From: Pseudoroseicyclus_A sp041714655
Lineage (GTDB): Bacteria; Pseudomonadota; Alphaproteobacteria; Rhodobacterales; Rhodobacteraceae
Reading direction: 5' to 3'
Assembly (NCBI RefSeq): GCF_041714655.1
Contig: NZ_CP168219.1
Coordinates: 1,550,001-1,614,000, forward strand
DNA: 64,000 nt
The notes under the pieces were generated by a model that was not told the origin of the DNA, did not search any database, and was given only the letters and a program-made list of their open reading frames with translations. Position 1 is the stretch's first letter, and each line of letters opens with the position of its first letter. The translations under genes and the position numbers were made by a program. This document shows, piece after piece, positions 43,880 to 52,332 of the stretch.

Positions 43880-44510
43880 CGAGAAGGAACAATCGCTCTT
43901 CGAGGCGCCGCCGATGGGCGAGCAGGAGCGTATGGTCGAGGCCATGCTCTTCGCCTCCGCCGAGCCCTTGACCGTGCAGCAGATGATCGGCCGGATGCCG
44001 CATGGCTCCGAGCCCGCCGAGGCCGTCCAGCACCTCCGCCGCCGCTACGAGGGGCGGGGCGTGCAGGTGGTGAAGGTCGGCGACGCCTTCGCCATCCGCA
44101 CCGCGCCTGACCTCGGCTTCCTGATGCGCGAGGAGGTGGTGGAGCAGAAGAAGCTCTCCCGCGCCGCCATCGAGACGCTGGCGATCATCGCCTATCACCA
44201 GCCGGTGACGCGCGCCGAGATCGAGGAGATCCGCGGCGTCTCCGTCTCCCGCGGCACGATCGACCAGCTCCTCGAACTCGACTGGATCAAGCTCGGCCGC
44301 CGCAAGATGACCCCGGGCCGGCCGGTGACCTTCGTGGTGACGCCGGCCTTCCTCGACCAGTTCGGGCTCGAGAGCGCCCGCGACCTGCCGGGCCTGCGCG
44401 AACTCCGCGCCGCCGGCCTCCTGGAGAACCGCCCGCCCCCCGGCACCGAGCCGGAGGAGGACGAGGAGACGGCGGACGACGGCTCGCAGAGCGACATGTT
44501 CGGCGAATGA
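43872..44510 (+). CDS. scpB: segregation and condensation protein B
   Basis: A 212-aa winged-helix dimer that binds ScpA. MVEAMLFASAEPLTVQQMI and IETLAIIAYHQPVTRAEIEE, the latter followed by IRGVSVSRGTIDQLLELDWI, are the key motifs. The acidic C-terminal tail is short. Last gene of the conserved set; in related genomes tatABC genes often follow, while here a diguanylate cyclase does (from memory of the group, not checked). Confidence 0.96.
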   Translation: MADEKEQSLFEAPPMGEQERMVEAMLFASAEPLTVQQMIGRMPHGSEPAEAVQHLRRRYEGRGVQVVKVGDAFAIRTAPDLGFLMREEVVEQKKLSRAAIETLAIIAYHQPVTRAEIEEIRGVSVSRGTIDQLLELDWIKLGRRKMTPGRPVTFVVTPAFLDQFGLESARDLPGLRELRAAGLLENRPPPGTEPEEDEETADDGSQSDMFGE

Positions 44511-44604
44511 GCGCCAATCCGGGGCCCCGGGATACTGTTTCTTAAGTTTGAGGACTGATTCTGCCGCGACCGCTGGGGGGCGTTCGAGGAGGGCAGAACC
44601 GCCC

Positions 44605-45987
44605 ATGAGAGCTGTATCCCAACTCTCCGCGCAGAGCATCGGGGAGTTCCGCAAGGCTGTCGCGATCTCGCGGGGGCTCGAGCATCTGGCGCCCGATTTC
44701 GCCATGCTGGCCATCGCGCTCGCCCTCGTGGCGCTGGCCGGCCATGCGAGCGCCGAGCCGGGGCTCTATCTCGCCACTCTGGGGGGCCTCTCGCCCCTGA
44801 CCGCGATCATTGCGCTTCTCATCGGGGCCGCCGCCTTCTCCTCCGCCTCCCGGCTGGGGGCCGGGCAGCTCCGGCGTGTCTTCGCCTGGGGCGCCATGCT
44901 CGTCCTCGCCTGCTCGGGGATGCGGCTCGTCGGCTCCGGCGGGATGCTGCCCGACCCGCTCTGGCAGGAGCCGCCGGGGCCGAACAGCATCATGCTTCTT
45001 CTCCTCGCGGCCCTGTCGCTGCTGGGCCGCCGTCGCTCGGTGATCGCGCTCGGCATGGGGCTCGGCGGGCTGGCGCTGATCCTGTCGCTCGTCCTCTCCT
45101 ATGGCCATGCGGCCGGCGGGCTGCACGGCACCGAACCTGCGACGATGCTCATCGCGGCCCTGCTCCTCACCGCCGCGCTTTGCCGGCAGGGGCATCCGGC
45201 GGTGCTGCGGCTGATGATCTCGGAAGGGACCACGGGCAAGGTGCTGCGCCGGCAGCTTCTCTATTCGCTCGCGGGGCTCTGGCTGCTCGCGGTGGTGCTG
45301 CTGCATATCGACGCTTCCGCCTGGGCCGAGGCCGCGCCGCTCTTCGTCACCATGCTGGCGGTGGCGGCGGTGCTCGGCATCGGCTCGACCATCGGCCTTC
45401 TTGCCGCGGCGGAGAATGCGCGGCAGCGGCATCTCATCCGGCTGGAGCAGCTCTCGGCGACCGACATGCTGACCGGCCTGGCCAACCGCCGCGCCGCGAG
45501 CGCCTATGCGGAGGCGACCTTCCACGCCGCGCGCCGGCACGGGCGGCCGCTCGCGATCCTCATGATCGACCTCGATCATTTCAAGCGCATCAACGACCGG
45601 CACGGTCACAAGATCGGCGACGAGATCTTGGCGGAGGCCGCGCATCTCTTCCGCTCGATCCTGCGCCCGTCCGACATGATCTCGCGCTGGGGGGGCGAGG
45701 AATTCCTCGCCATCCTGCCCGAGACCCAGCTCGCCGGCGCAGTGAAGACGGCCGAGCGGCTCCGCCAGTCGCTGGAGGATTCGCTGGTGCTGCCGGGCGG
45801 CAGCTTCGTCACCGCCTCCTTCGGCTGCGCCGAGATGGCGCCGGGGGACATGGATCTGGACGATCTTCTCGGTCGCGCCGACGCGGCGCTCTACGAGGCC
45901 AAGGATCAGGGCCGCAACAGCGTGGCGCCCATGCTGCCGCCGCGCCTGCAGAGCGACGCGGCGAGTTTCGACTCTGCCGTCGCCTGA
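44605..45987 (+). CDS. membrane GGDEF diguanylate cyclase
   Basis: A 460-aa protein with about eight hydrophobic helices in residues 30-270 forming a membrane sensor, then a GGDEF domain (about 290-455). The active site is GGEEF in MISRWGGEEFLAILPE; the allosteric I-site RxxD is present as RPSD five residues upstream, so product inhibition is expected. Other GGDEF landmarks: LTGLANRRAA and LMIDLDHFKRINDRHGHKIG. It makes cyclic-di-GMP and probably influences motility or biofilm. Start ATG 44605 follows an AGGAGGG at some distance; an upstream start at 44548 is possible. Confidence 0.92.
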   Translation: MRAVSQLSAQSIGEFRKAVAISRGLEHLAPDFAMLAIALALVALAGHASAEPGLYLATLGGLSPLTAIIALLIGAAAFSSASRLGAGQLRRVFAWGAMLVLACSGMRLVGSGGMLPDPLWQEPPGPNSIMLLLLAALSLLGRRRSVIALGMGLGGLALILSLVLSYGHAAGGLHGTEPATMLIAALLLTAALCRQGHPAVLRLMISEGTTGKVLRRQLLYSLAGLWLLAVVLLHIDASAWAEAAPLFVTMLAVAAVLGIGSTIGLLAAAENARQRHLIRLEQLSATDMLTGLANRRAASAYAEATFHAARRHGRPLAILMIDLDHFKRINDRHGHKIGDEILAEAAHLFRSILRPSDMISRWGGEEFLAILPETQLAGAVKTAERLRQSLEDSLVLPGGSFVTASFGCAEMAPGDMDLDDLLGRADAALYEAKDQGRNSVAPMLPPRLQSDAASFDSAVA

Positions 45988-46013
45988 GCTGCCTTCGGGA
46001 CCGCTGCCCGGCC

Positions 46014-47081
46014 TCAGCCTTCCGCGAAATGCTTGGCGAGCCGCAGGCCCTGGCCCTGGTAGTTCGACGCGATCTCGCGCCCGTAGAGCCGGGCGGGCGG
46101 CGCCGCCATGCGCTCGTAGACCAGCCGGCCGACGATCTGGCCGTGTTCGAGCACGAAGGGCGCCTCGTGGCAGCGCACCTCCAGCACCCCGCGCGAGCCG
46201 GCGCCGCCGGCCTCGGAATGGCCGAAGCCGGGGTCGAAGAAGCCGGCGTAATGCACGCGGAACTCGCCGACCATGGCGAGATAGGGGGCCATCTCGGCGG
46301 CATGTGTCGGCGGGATCGTCACCGCCTCGCGGCTGACGAGGATGTAGAAGGCGCCGGGGTCTAGGATCACCCCGCCGCGCTCGGCCTTCACCGGCTCCCA
46401 GAACTCGCCGGGCGGGTAATGGCCGATGCGGTCGAGGTCGATGACGCCGGAATGCGGCTTGGCCCGCCAGCCGGCGAGCGCGCCGCCGAGATCGACGGAA
46501 AAGCCCAGGCCCTCATCGATATGCGGCGTGCCGTCGACGAGCGGCGTTTTGGCATGAAGCGCGGCGAGCTCGTCATCCGTCAGCCGCGCCTCGCCGGCGC
46601 GGAAGCGGATCTGGTTCAGCCGCATCCCCGGCCGCACCAGCACCGAGAAGCTGCGCGGGCAGATCTCGGCATAGAGCGGCCCGTGATAGCCGGCGGGGAT
46701 CCGGTCGAATTCCGCGCCGCCGTCGATGATCGTCCGGGTCAGGAGGTCGAGCCGCCCGGTGGAGCTCTTGGCATTGGCGACGGCGGAGGTGCCCTCCGGC
46801 AGCGCCAGCCGCTCCACCAGCGGCACGAGATAGACGCAGCCCTTCTCGAGCACGGCGCCGGGCGTCAGGTCGATCTGATGCATCGCGAGCCCGTCCAGCC
46901 GGTCCTCCACCCGCCGGCCCTCGCCGGGCAGGAAGGAGGCGCGGAGCCGCCAGGCCTTGGCGCCGAGCCGCAGGTCGAGCGAGGCGGGCTGCACCTGGCC
47001 CTCGAGCGGGGCCACATCGGCCGCGATCTGGCCGGCGGCCAGCATCGCCTCGATCGTCTGACAGGGAAGTACGCCGCTCAT
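46014..47081 (-). CDS. dcd: 2'-deoxycytidine 5'-triphosphate deaminase, long form
   Basis: A 355-aa dCTP deaminase of the double-domain alphaproteobacterial type, about twice the length of ordinary Dcd. It makes dUTP for dTMP synthesis. The first half has GQVQPASLDLRLGAKAWRLR and AVANAKSSTGRLDLLTRTII, the substrate-binding Dcd motif; the second half has a matching FDPGFGHSEAGGAGSRGVLE. Start ATG 47081 with AGGAGGGG upstream. It converges with the diguanylate cyclase gene and is next to tRNA-Pro. Confidence 0.93.
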   Translation of the reverse strand: MSGVLPCQTIEAMLAAGQIAADVAPLEGQVQPASLDLRLGAKAWRLRASFLPGEGRRVEDRLDGLAMHQIDLTPGAVLEKGCVYLVPLVERLALPEGTSAVANAKSSTGRLDLLTRTIIDGGAEFDRIPAGYHGPLYAEICPRSFSVLVRPGMRLNQIRFRAGEARLTDDELAALHAKTPLVDGTPHIDEGLGFSVDLGGALAGWRAKPHSGVIDLDRIGHYPPGEFWEPVKAERGGVILDPGAFYILVSREAVTIPPTHAAEMAPYLAMVGEFRVHYAGFFDPGFGHSEAGGAGSRGVLEVRCHEAPFVLEHGQIVGRLVYERMAAPPARLYGREIASNYQGQGLRLAKHFAEG

Positions 47082-47163
47082 CTTGCCCCTCCTGGGCTCT
47101 GCCCCGACCGGGTTCGGGCCTGCCGGAGACATGCCCCCCGGGGACGGGGGCGGAGCGGGTGTT

Positions 47164-47240
47164 TGGTCGGGCTAGCAGGACTTGAACCTGCGACCTTCCG
47201 TCCCCCAGACGGACGCGCTACCAGGCTGCGCTATAGCCCG
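47164..47240 (-). tRNA. tRNA-Pro (GGG anticodon)
   Basis: 77 nt with encoded CCA. The acceptor stem CGGGCTA pairs with TAGCCCG; anticodon stem TCCGT/ACGGA encloses the loop CTGGGGG, giving anticodon GGG (reads CCC); T arm GCAGG-TTCAAGT-CCTGC. Lies between dcd and the MerR gene, both on the minus strand. Confidence 0.97.
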
Positions 47241-47294
47241 ACACCGGGGGCGTTATGGACATAACCGCGCCCCCGCGCAAGCCGAAAGCTGCGG

Positions 47295-47993
47295 CTATTT
47301 TCCGGCGCTTGCGAGGAGGTCGCGATGCGCTGCGAGCCGCCCCGCAAGGGCGCGGAGAGCGGGGCCCTCGGAGCCGAGCGCCGGGCGCGGGGCCGCGGCC
47401 AGCCGGCCAAGGAGCCAGTGCCGGCGGCGGGGCAGGGCGGGGGCGACCGGCGCCGCCGCCTGCTCTTCCGGAGGTGCTGCAAGCTCTTCCACCGGCACGA
47501 TCTCGGCCTCTTCGGGGGCAGGCTCTGCCTCGGGCGGGGCTTCGGGGACGATCTCCGCCTCCTCGACCTCATCGGGCTCCTCCGCCGCCGCCGCTGCCGC
47601 GGCATAGGTGGTGAAGGCCGGGGCCTCTGCCGCCTCGTCCTCCGCCGCCTCTTCCGGCGAATCCTCGACGACGCGCAGCATCGGCCGGGCGAGCCGGCCC
47701 TCGAACACGTCGTCGCCCGGATGCGGCGGGGCGAGGGCGGCGACATGGGCGGCGCCCTGCTCGCGCAGGAGCTTCTGCACGCCCTTGATCGTCATGCCCT
47801 CGTTGTGAAGGAGCGCCTTGATGCCGCCGAGCAGGGCCATGTCATCGGGGCGGTAATACCGCCGCCCGCCGGCGCGCTTCACCGGGCGGACCTGGCTGAA
47901 TTTCGATTCCCAGAATCGCAGCACATGCGCCGGCGTTTCCAGCCAGTCGGCGACCTCGCTGATGGTGCGGAAGGCGTCCTTGGACTTGGCCAT
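47295..47993 (-). CDS. MerR family transcriptional regulator with acidic Ala/Pro-rich tail
   Basis: A 232-aa regulator. The N-terminal MerR helix-turn-helix (MAKSKDAFRTISEVADWLET, PAHVLRFWESKFSQVRPVKR) with the wing RRYYRPDD and dimerisation helix is followed after residue 105 by a low-complexity Glu/Ala/Pro tail (about 110-190) with no ligand-binding domain. It lies in the conserved position downstream of ihfA (18 bp apart) in the plsX-fabH-ihfA group. Target unknown. Confidence 0.9.
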   Translation of the reverse strand: MAKSKDAFRTISEVADWLETPAHVLRFWESKFSQVRPVKRAGGRRYYRPDDMALLGGIKALLHNEGMTIKGVQKLLREQGAAHVAALAPPHPGDDVFEGRLARPMLRVVEDSPEEAAEDEAAEAPAFTTYAAAAAAAEEPDEVEEAEIVPEAPPEAEPAPEEAEIVPVEELAAPPEEQAAAPVAPALPRRRHWLLGRLAAAPRPALGSEGPALRALAGRLAAHRDLLASAGK

Positions 47994-48011
47994 GCCGCGC
48001 GTGCCCTCTCG

Positions 48012-48314
48012 CTAGCCGCGATTCCCATCGGCGACGCGATCCTTCATCAGGTGCGAGGCCCGGAAGGTCAGCACACGCCGGGGATGAATCGGCACCTCTT
48101 CGCCCGTCTTGGGGTTGCGCCCGATCCGCGCCGCCTTGTCGCGGACGGAAAACGTCCCGAAAGACGAGATCTTCACGCTTTCGCCCGCCACCAGAGCGTC
48201 GGAGATGTGGTTCAGCACGGATTCGACCATCTGCGCGGAATCGTTGCGCGAGAGGCCGACCTCGATGTGGACGGCCTCGGCAAGGTCCATCCGAGTCAGC
48301 GTCTTGGCAGCCAT
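48012..48314 (-). CDS. ihfA: integration host factor subunit alpha
   Basis: A 100-aa HU/IHF fold DNA-bending protein. MAAKTLTRMDLAEAVHIEVG at the start; the beta-arm tip sequence GRNPKTGEEVPIHPRRVLTF has the intercalating Pro. IHF bends specific sites to aid transcription and replication, as a heterodimer with IhfB (not in the window). It follows fabH on the same strand by about 140 bp and precedes the MerR gene. Confidence 0.97.
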   Translation of the reverse strand: MAAKTLTRMDLAEAVHIEVGLSRNDSAQMVESVLNHISDALVAGESVKISSFGTFSVRDKAARIGRNPKTGEEVPIHPRRVLTFRASHLMKDRVADGNRG

Positions 48315-48455
48315 ATCACTCCCCCATTTTGGGAAGGAGACTGTAAGGCTGACGAAACAATGTCAATATCAACGGCTTGCGGCGCGTGCTGAAAGTTTCC
48401 CCTGCGTCAGTGATAGCGGTATCGGGGTCACTCTCCGGGCAGGGCCCGGCCGAGG

Positions 48456-49427
48456 TCACCAGCGCAGCACGACCGAGCCCCAGGCCAGCCCGCCCCCGAT
48501 GGCTTCGGTGACGAGAAGATCGCCCTCGGCGATCTGCCCGCGCTCGACCCCGACGGAGAGCGCGAGGGGAATGGAGGCGGCGGAGGTGTTGCCGTGATCC
48601 TGCACGGTCACGACGACCTTGCTCATCGGCAGGCCCATCTTCTGCGCCGTCGCGGTGATGATCCTGAGGTTCGCCTGATGTGGCACGATCCAGTCGACAT
48701 CCGCCGCGGTGAGCCCGGCCTTCTGCAGCGCCTCATGCGCCGTGGCGGCCAGCTTCTCGACCGCATGGCGGAAGACCTCGCGCCCCTGCATCCGAAGGAC
48801 GCCCGTGGTGCCGGTCGAGACGCCGCCGTCGACATAGAGGAGCTCGCGGTAGCTGCCGTCGGAATGCAGATCCGTGGACAGGATGCCGCGGTCGGTCGGC
48901 TCGCCGTCGCCGATCTCGGCCTCGAGCACCAGCGCGCCTGCGCCATCGCCGAAGAGCACGCAGGTGGCGCGGTCCGTCCAGTCCATCAGCTTCGAGAAGG
49001 TCTCGGCCCCGATGACCAGCACGCGCCGCGCCTGGCCGGAGACGATGAGCGCATTGGCCTGGGCCAGCGCATAGACGAAGCCGGCGCAGACGGCCTGCAC
49101 GTCGAAGGCGAAGCCGCCCTTCATGCCGAGCTGCTGCTGCACCATGGTCGCGGCGGAGGGAAAGGTGAAATCGGCGGTGGAGGTGGCGAGGATGATGGCG
49201 TCGAGATCGGCGCCGGTCAGGCCCGCCTTCGCCAGCGCCGCCTCGGCGGCCGCCGTGGCCATCGACGAGGTCGTCTCGCCCTCGCCGGCGAAATGCCGCC
49301 GCTCGATGCCGGAGCGGGTGCGGATCCACTCGTCCGACGTGTCGAGCGTCGCCTCGAATTCGGAATTGGGCACCATTCGCGCGGGCAGGTAATGCCCGAC
49401 GCCCCTCACCACTGCCCTGACGGTCAT
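48456..49427 (-). CDS. fabH: beta-ketoacyl-ACP synthase III
   Basis: A 323-aa enzyme that condenses acetyl-CoA with malonyl-ACP to start fatty-acid synthesis. Catalytic triad: Cys in VQAVCAGFVYAL, His in DWIVPHQANLRI and Asn in VQDHGNTSAASIPLAL. Start ATG 49427 (MTVRAVVRGVGHYLPARMVP) overlaps the plsX stop (ATGA), so the two are coupled. The terminal GGGLAWGSVVLRW is diagnostic. Confidence 0.97.
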   Translation of the reverse strand: MTVRAVVRGVGHYLPARMVPNSEFEATLDTSDEWIRTRSGIERRHFAGEGETTSSMATAAAEAALAKAGLTGADLDAIILATSTADFTFPSAATMVQQQLGMKGGFAFDVQAVCAGFVYALAQANALIVSGQARRVLVIGAETFSKLMDWTDRATCVLFGDGAGALVLEAEIGDGEPTDRGILSTDLHSDGSYRELLYVDGGVSTGTTGVLRMQGREVFRHAVEKLAATAHEALQKAGLTAADVDWIVPHQANLRIITATAQKMGLPMSKVVVTVQDHGNTSAASIPLALSVGVERGQIAEGDLLVTEAIGGGLAWGSVVLRW

Positions 49428-50554
49428 TTGTCTGCCTTGCTTGCCGCCGCACCCGCGGGCGCGGCCTCTCCTGCCTCGTTGCCATCCTGTGCCAGCGCCG
49501 TCGCGGTTGCAACCCGAGCGGCCAGCCTGTCCGCAAAGCCGGAGCGGGCGAGCTTGGCCGCAAGCTCCAGCGCCGCCTCCATGGCTGTGGCATCGGCGGA
49601 GCCGTGGCTTTTCACCACGGTGCCGTTGAGCCCCAGGAACACGCCGCCATTGGCGCGGCGCGGGTCCATGCGCTTCCGCAAGCGGCGGATCGAGGTATAG
49701 GCGAGAAGCGCGGCGATGCGGCTCAGCGGCGTCTTCATGAAGGCCTCGCGCATGAAGCCGCCGAGAAGCTGCGCCGTGCCCTCGCCGGTTTTCAGCGCCA
49801 CATTGCCGGTGAAGCCGTCGGTGACGATCACGTCCACCCGCTCGGAGGCCATCTCGGAGCCCTCGACGAAGCCGACGAAGTCGAACTCCGCCCGCGGCGC
49901 CGCCTTGGCGATGAGCTCCTGCGCGACCTTCAGCTCGGCGCGGCCCTTGTGCTCCTCGACGCCGACGTTGAGGAGCCCGACGCGCGGCCGCTCGATGCCG
50001 AGTCCGTTGCGCGCATAGGAGGCGCCCATGAGCGCATAGGTCAGCAGGTCGTCCTGATCGGCGCGGATGTCGGCACCGGCATCGAGGAGGATGTTGTAGC
50101 CCGAGGGATTGCGGCTCGGCCAGAGCCCGGCGATGGCGGGGCGGTTGACGCCCTCGACCTTGCGCAGGCGCAGCATCGACAGCGCCATGAGCGCCCCGGT
50201 ATTGCCGCAGGAGACGCAGACGGAGGCCTGCCGCTCGCGCACCGATTCGAGCGCCGACCACATCGAGGTGCCCTTGCCATGCCGCATGACCTGGCTCGGC
50301 TTGTCATGCATCGAGACGGTGCCCTCGGCATCGACGATCTCGACATGCGCCTCGAGCTTGCGGCGCGCCACGAGGCGCGTCAGCTCGTCCTTCGGCCCGT
50401 GCAGCAGCACGCGGACATCGGGGTCGGTCTTGAGGAAGCGGGCGAGCCCGGCGACCACCATGGCGGGGCCGGCATCGGAGCCCATCGCATCGACGGACAG
50501 AACGACAGGGCCCGGAGGCGCCGTCACGGTGCTCTCCGGGCCCTGATGAGTCAT
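49424..50554 (-). CDS. plsX: phosphate acyltransferase
   Basis: A 376-aa peripheral-membrane enzyme that makes acyl-phosphate from acyl-ACP for phospholipid synthesis. VLSVDAMGSDAGPAMVVAGL at the start and CVSCGNTGALMALSMLRLRK are the family signatures; SEMASERVDVIVTDGFTGNV is the conserved middle. The C-terminus (after about 335) is an Ala-rich extension. Upstream is rpmF, downstream fabH (overlap), the standard rpmF-plsX-fabH order. Confidence 0.97.
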   Translation of the reverse strand: MTHQGPESTVTAPPGPVVLSVDAMGSDAGPAMVVAGLARFLKTDPDVRVLLHGPKDELTRLVARRKLEAHVEIVDAEGTVSMHDKPSQVMRHGKGTSMWSALESVRERQASVCVSCGNTGALMALSMLRLRKVEGVNRPAIAGLWPSRNPSGYNILLDAGADIRADQDDLLTYALMGASYARNGLGIERPRVGLLNVGVEEHKGRAELKVAQELIAKAAPRAEFDFVGFVEGSEMASERVDVIVTDGFTGNVALKTGEGTAQLLGGFMREAFMKTPLSRIAALLAYTSIRRLRKRMDPRRANGGVFLGLNGTVVKSHGSADATAMEAALELAAKLARSGFADRLAARVATATALAQDGNEAGEAAPAGAAASKADK

Positions 50555-50580
50555 GCGTTCAGACCTTCGACCGGGCGGGC

Positions 50581-50787
50581 TCAGGCCGCGTCGTCGTCGA
50601 TGTCGATCTCGGTGCCGACGGCCACGACCTCACGATCGGCATAATGGCCGCAGGAGGGGCAGACATGGTGCGGGCGCTTCAGCTCGCCGCAGTTCGGGCA
50701 TTCGTTGGGATTCGCACCCGAAAGCGCGTCGTGGGCGCGGCGCATGTCGCGGCGCGACTTGGAGACCTTATTCTGTGGGACGGCCAT
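50581..50787 (-). CDS. rpmF: 50S ribosomal protein L32
   Basis: A 68-aa large-subunit protein. MAVPQNKVSKSRRDMRRAHD is the family start, and the zinc ribbon keeps all four cysteines (CPNCGELKRPHHVCPSC), so it is the zinc-binding form. Linked to plsX by 26 bp. Confidence 0.97.
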   Translation of the reverse strand: MAVPQNKVSKSRRDMRRAHDALSGANPNECPNCGELKRPHHVCPSCGHYADREVVAVGTEIDIDDDAA

Positions 50788-50982
50788 GTCTCAACCTCTG
50801 ATCCGTAGCGGGCCGCTGGCCCGAAAAATTCCGATATATTCGGTGACGGCGCCTCATAGCCGCCGACCGGCGACTTGTCGAGCCGCCTCGTCCCGAAAGA
50901 GCGCGCACCATACGGAGGATTGCAAAAGACGCAAGGGGGGCGGGGCAGGCGGGGCCGCGGCGCGCCGCGGGACATGGGGCCG

Positions 50983-51005
50983 AAAATTCTTCGAGGAAGA
51001 ATTTT
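50983..51005. repeat. A/T-rich palindrome, second copy
   Basis: AAAATTCTTC-GAG-GAAGAATTTT, perfect 10-bp arms, the same core as at 10667-10693, where the loop is ACA and the stem two pairs longer. Confidence 0.75.
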
Positions 51006-51041
51006 GGGCGCCGGCGGAGAGGGCGGTGCCGCGGGGCGGCC

Positions 51042-51110
51042 GGGGAGGGGGGCTGTCTGCCCCCCGTCGCCCTTGGCGACTCCCCCCGAGGATTTTTCGG
51101 GAGCAAAGAC
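51042..51110. repeat. intergenic repeat, G-run hairpin plus GAGGATTTTT box
   Basis: GGGGAGGGGGGCTGTCTGCC, C run, a short hairpin GTCGCC-cttg-GGCGAC, then CCCCCCGAGGATTTTTCGGG and AGCAAAGAC. Nearly identical outside the central stem to 2754-2882. Confidence 0.75.
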
Positions 51111-51143
51111 GGGGAGGGAAGAAGAGGGCGGGGCGCCCGGCCG

Positions 51144-51782
51144 TCACTCGTCGTCCTGCATCTTGTCCTTGAGGGCTTGCAGGGCGGCGAAAGGGTTCTC
51201 GCGCTCCTCGGCGCCCGGATCCTCGCCTTCGCCCGCATGGGCCTCGACTGGCGGCGCGTCCGCCGCGCGGGGCCAGGGGGGCAGGGCGAGGGCGAGCGCC
51301 TCCTCGACGACCTCGGCGAGGTCCAGCCGGTTGGGCAGCGGCTCGACCGTCTCGTCCTGCGGCATCTCCACCTCGCCGGGGGGCGGCGGCGGCAGGTCGG
51401 GCAGGTAGCGGCGGCGCAGCTCCTCCTCCAGCCGGGTGGTCACCGGCTTGAGGGTCGCCACGCATTCTTGCACCACGGTCGCGCCCAAGGTGCCCGTCAG
51501 CTCCCAGCCATGCTGGCCGGTGGGCTCGAGCGCGCCGGTGAAGCGGAGTTTCTTCACGCCGAGGATGCCGAGCCCCTCGGCGAGCCGCGCCAGCTCCTCC
51601 CCCTCCGGGGCGAGGCTGAGCTCGCGGCGGGTGCGGCCGGCGGCGGGGCCGGTCATCTGAAGGACGTGGCGGGCGAGAAAGGCCAGGGGGCATCCTTTCT
51701 TGAAGAGGGGCGGGCGGGTGTTGTAAGCGTCGCTGAAAGCCCTAGGCCATCGGCCGGGGGCGAGCAAGGAGCGGGGGGCCAC
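51144..51782 (-). CDS. DUF177 (YceD-like) protein; start uncertain
   Basis: Up to 212 aa. The conserved part is RTRRELSLAPEGEELARLAE, GLGILGVKKLRFTGALEPTG and LGATVVQECVATLKPVTTRL, the DUF177 core with its Cys; the family is linked to 23S rRNA and r-protein biosynthesis and is normally encoded beside rpmF, as here. The first 40 residues are not convincing and no start has a good ribosome site; GTG 51782 is the longest. An ATG at 51693 would begin MPLAFLARHVLQMTG if one C of the CCCCC run were removed, so a 1-base error or insertion is possible. Confidence 0.85.
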   Translation of the reverse strand: MAPRSLLAPGRWPRAFSDAYNTRPPLFKKGCPLAFLARHVLQMTGPAAGRTRRELSLAPEGEELARLAEGLGILGVKKLRFTGALEPTGQHGWELTGTLGATVVQECVATLKPVTTRLEEELRRRYLPDLPPPPPGEVEMPQDETVEPLPNRLDLAEVVEEALALALPPWPRAADAPPVEAHAGEGEDPGAEERENPFAALQALKDKMQDDE

Positions 51783-51799
51783 CTCCGGCGGGGGCGGAT

Positions 51800-52264
51800 A
51801 TGCGGCAGGTCTTGGCAGGTACGGGCGCGCGGGCGCTGGCGTTCGCGGCGATGCTGGGGCTCTCGGCCTGCGTCGCCCAGTACCGCGACCACGGCTTCGT
51901 GCCGAGCGCCGAGGCCGCCGCCACGATCACCCCCGGCGCCGACACCCGCGAGACCATCGCCGAGCGCATCGGCACGCCGACCACCGGCGGCATCATCCAG
52001 AACGGCAGCTATTACTACGTCGCCTCGCGCTTCCGCCATTACGGGCTTCTGGAGCCCGTCGAGATCCGCCGCGAGGTGCTGGCGCTCGATTTCGATGCGG
52101 GCGGCGTCCTGCGCAATATCGAGCGGCTGGCGCTGGAGGACGGGCGGGTCCTCGAGCTGGAGCGGCGGGTGACCGACGACAATCTCGGCGACGTCTCCTT
52201 CCTCACCCAGCTCGTCGGCGGCATCGGCCGCGTGCAGGCGAGCGACTTCATCGGCTCCGAATAG
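51800..52264 (+). CDS. bamE: BamE/SmpA family outer-membrane lipoprotein
   Basis: A 154-aa lipoprotein of the outer-membrane assembly (BAM) machine. The signal peptide MRQVLAGTGARALAFAAMLG ends in the lipobox LSAC (Cys 24). DHGFVPSAEAAATITPGADT and REDTIAERIGTPTTG-type (ETIAERIGTPTTGGI) are the BamE core. Divergent from DUF177; next gene is olsB on the same strand. It is short of the E. coli length but usual for the group. Confidence 0.9.
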   Translation: MRQVLAGTGARALAFAAMLGLSACVAQYRDHGFVPSAEAAATITPGADTRETIAERIGTPTTGGIIQNGSYYYVASRFRHYGLLEPVEIRREVLALDFDAGGVLRNIERLALEDGRVLELERRVTDDNLGDVSFLTQLVGGIGRVQASDFIGSE

Positions 52265-52332
52265 CCGCCGCCGCTGGCGCCGCGGGGGCCCTGGGCCCTA
52301 TCCTTGCCGCGATGCCGGCGGGAGAATCAGCC

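Larger units (their letters stand above)
50788..51143. other. gap between rpmF and the DUF177 gene, filled by repeats
   Basis: 356 bp without a credible gene. It holds the rpmF leader, then the A/T-rich hairpin at 50983-51005 and the G-run/GAGGATTTTT element at 51042-51110. In related genomes DUF177 and rpmF are usually closer; the repeats probably separated them or terminate DUF177 transcription. Confidence 0.6.

Noticed and set aside
50854..51693. A 279-codon minus-strand frame starting MPPGLSRPPRP
   Set aside because: It overlaps the DUF177 gene in another frame and the repeat-rich gap; the composition is that of a shadow frame, though its ATG matters for the DUF177 start.
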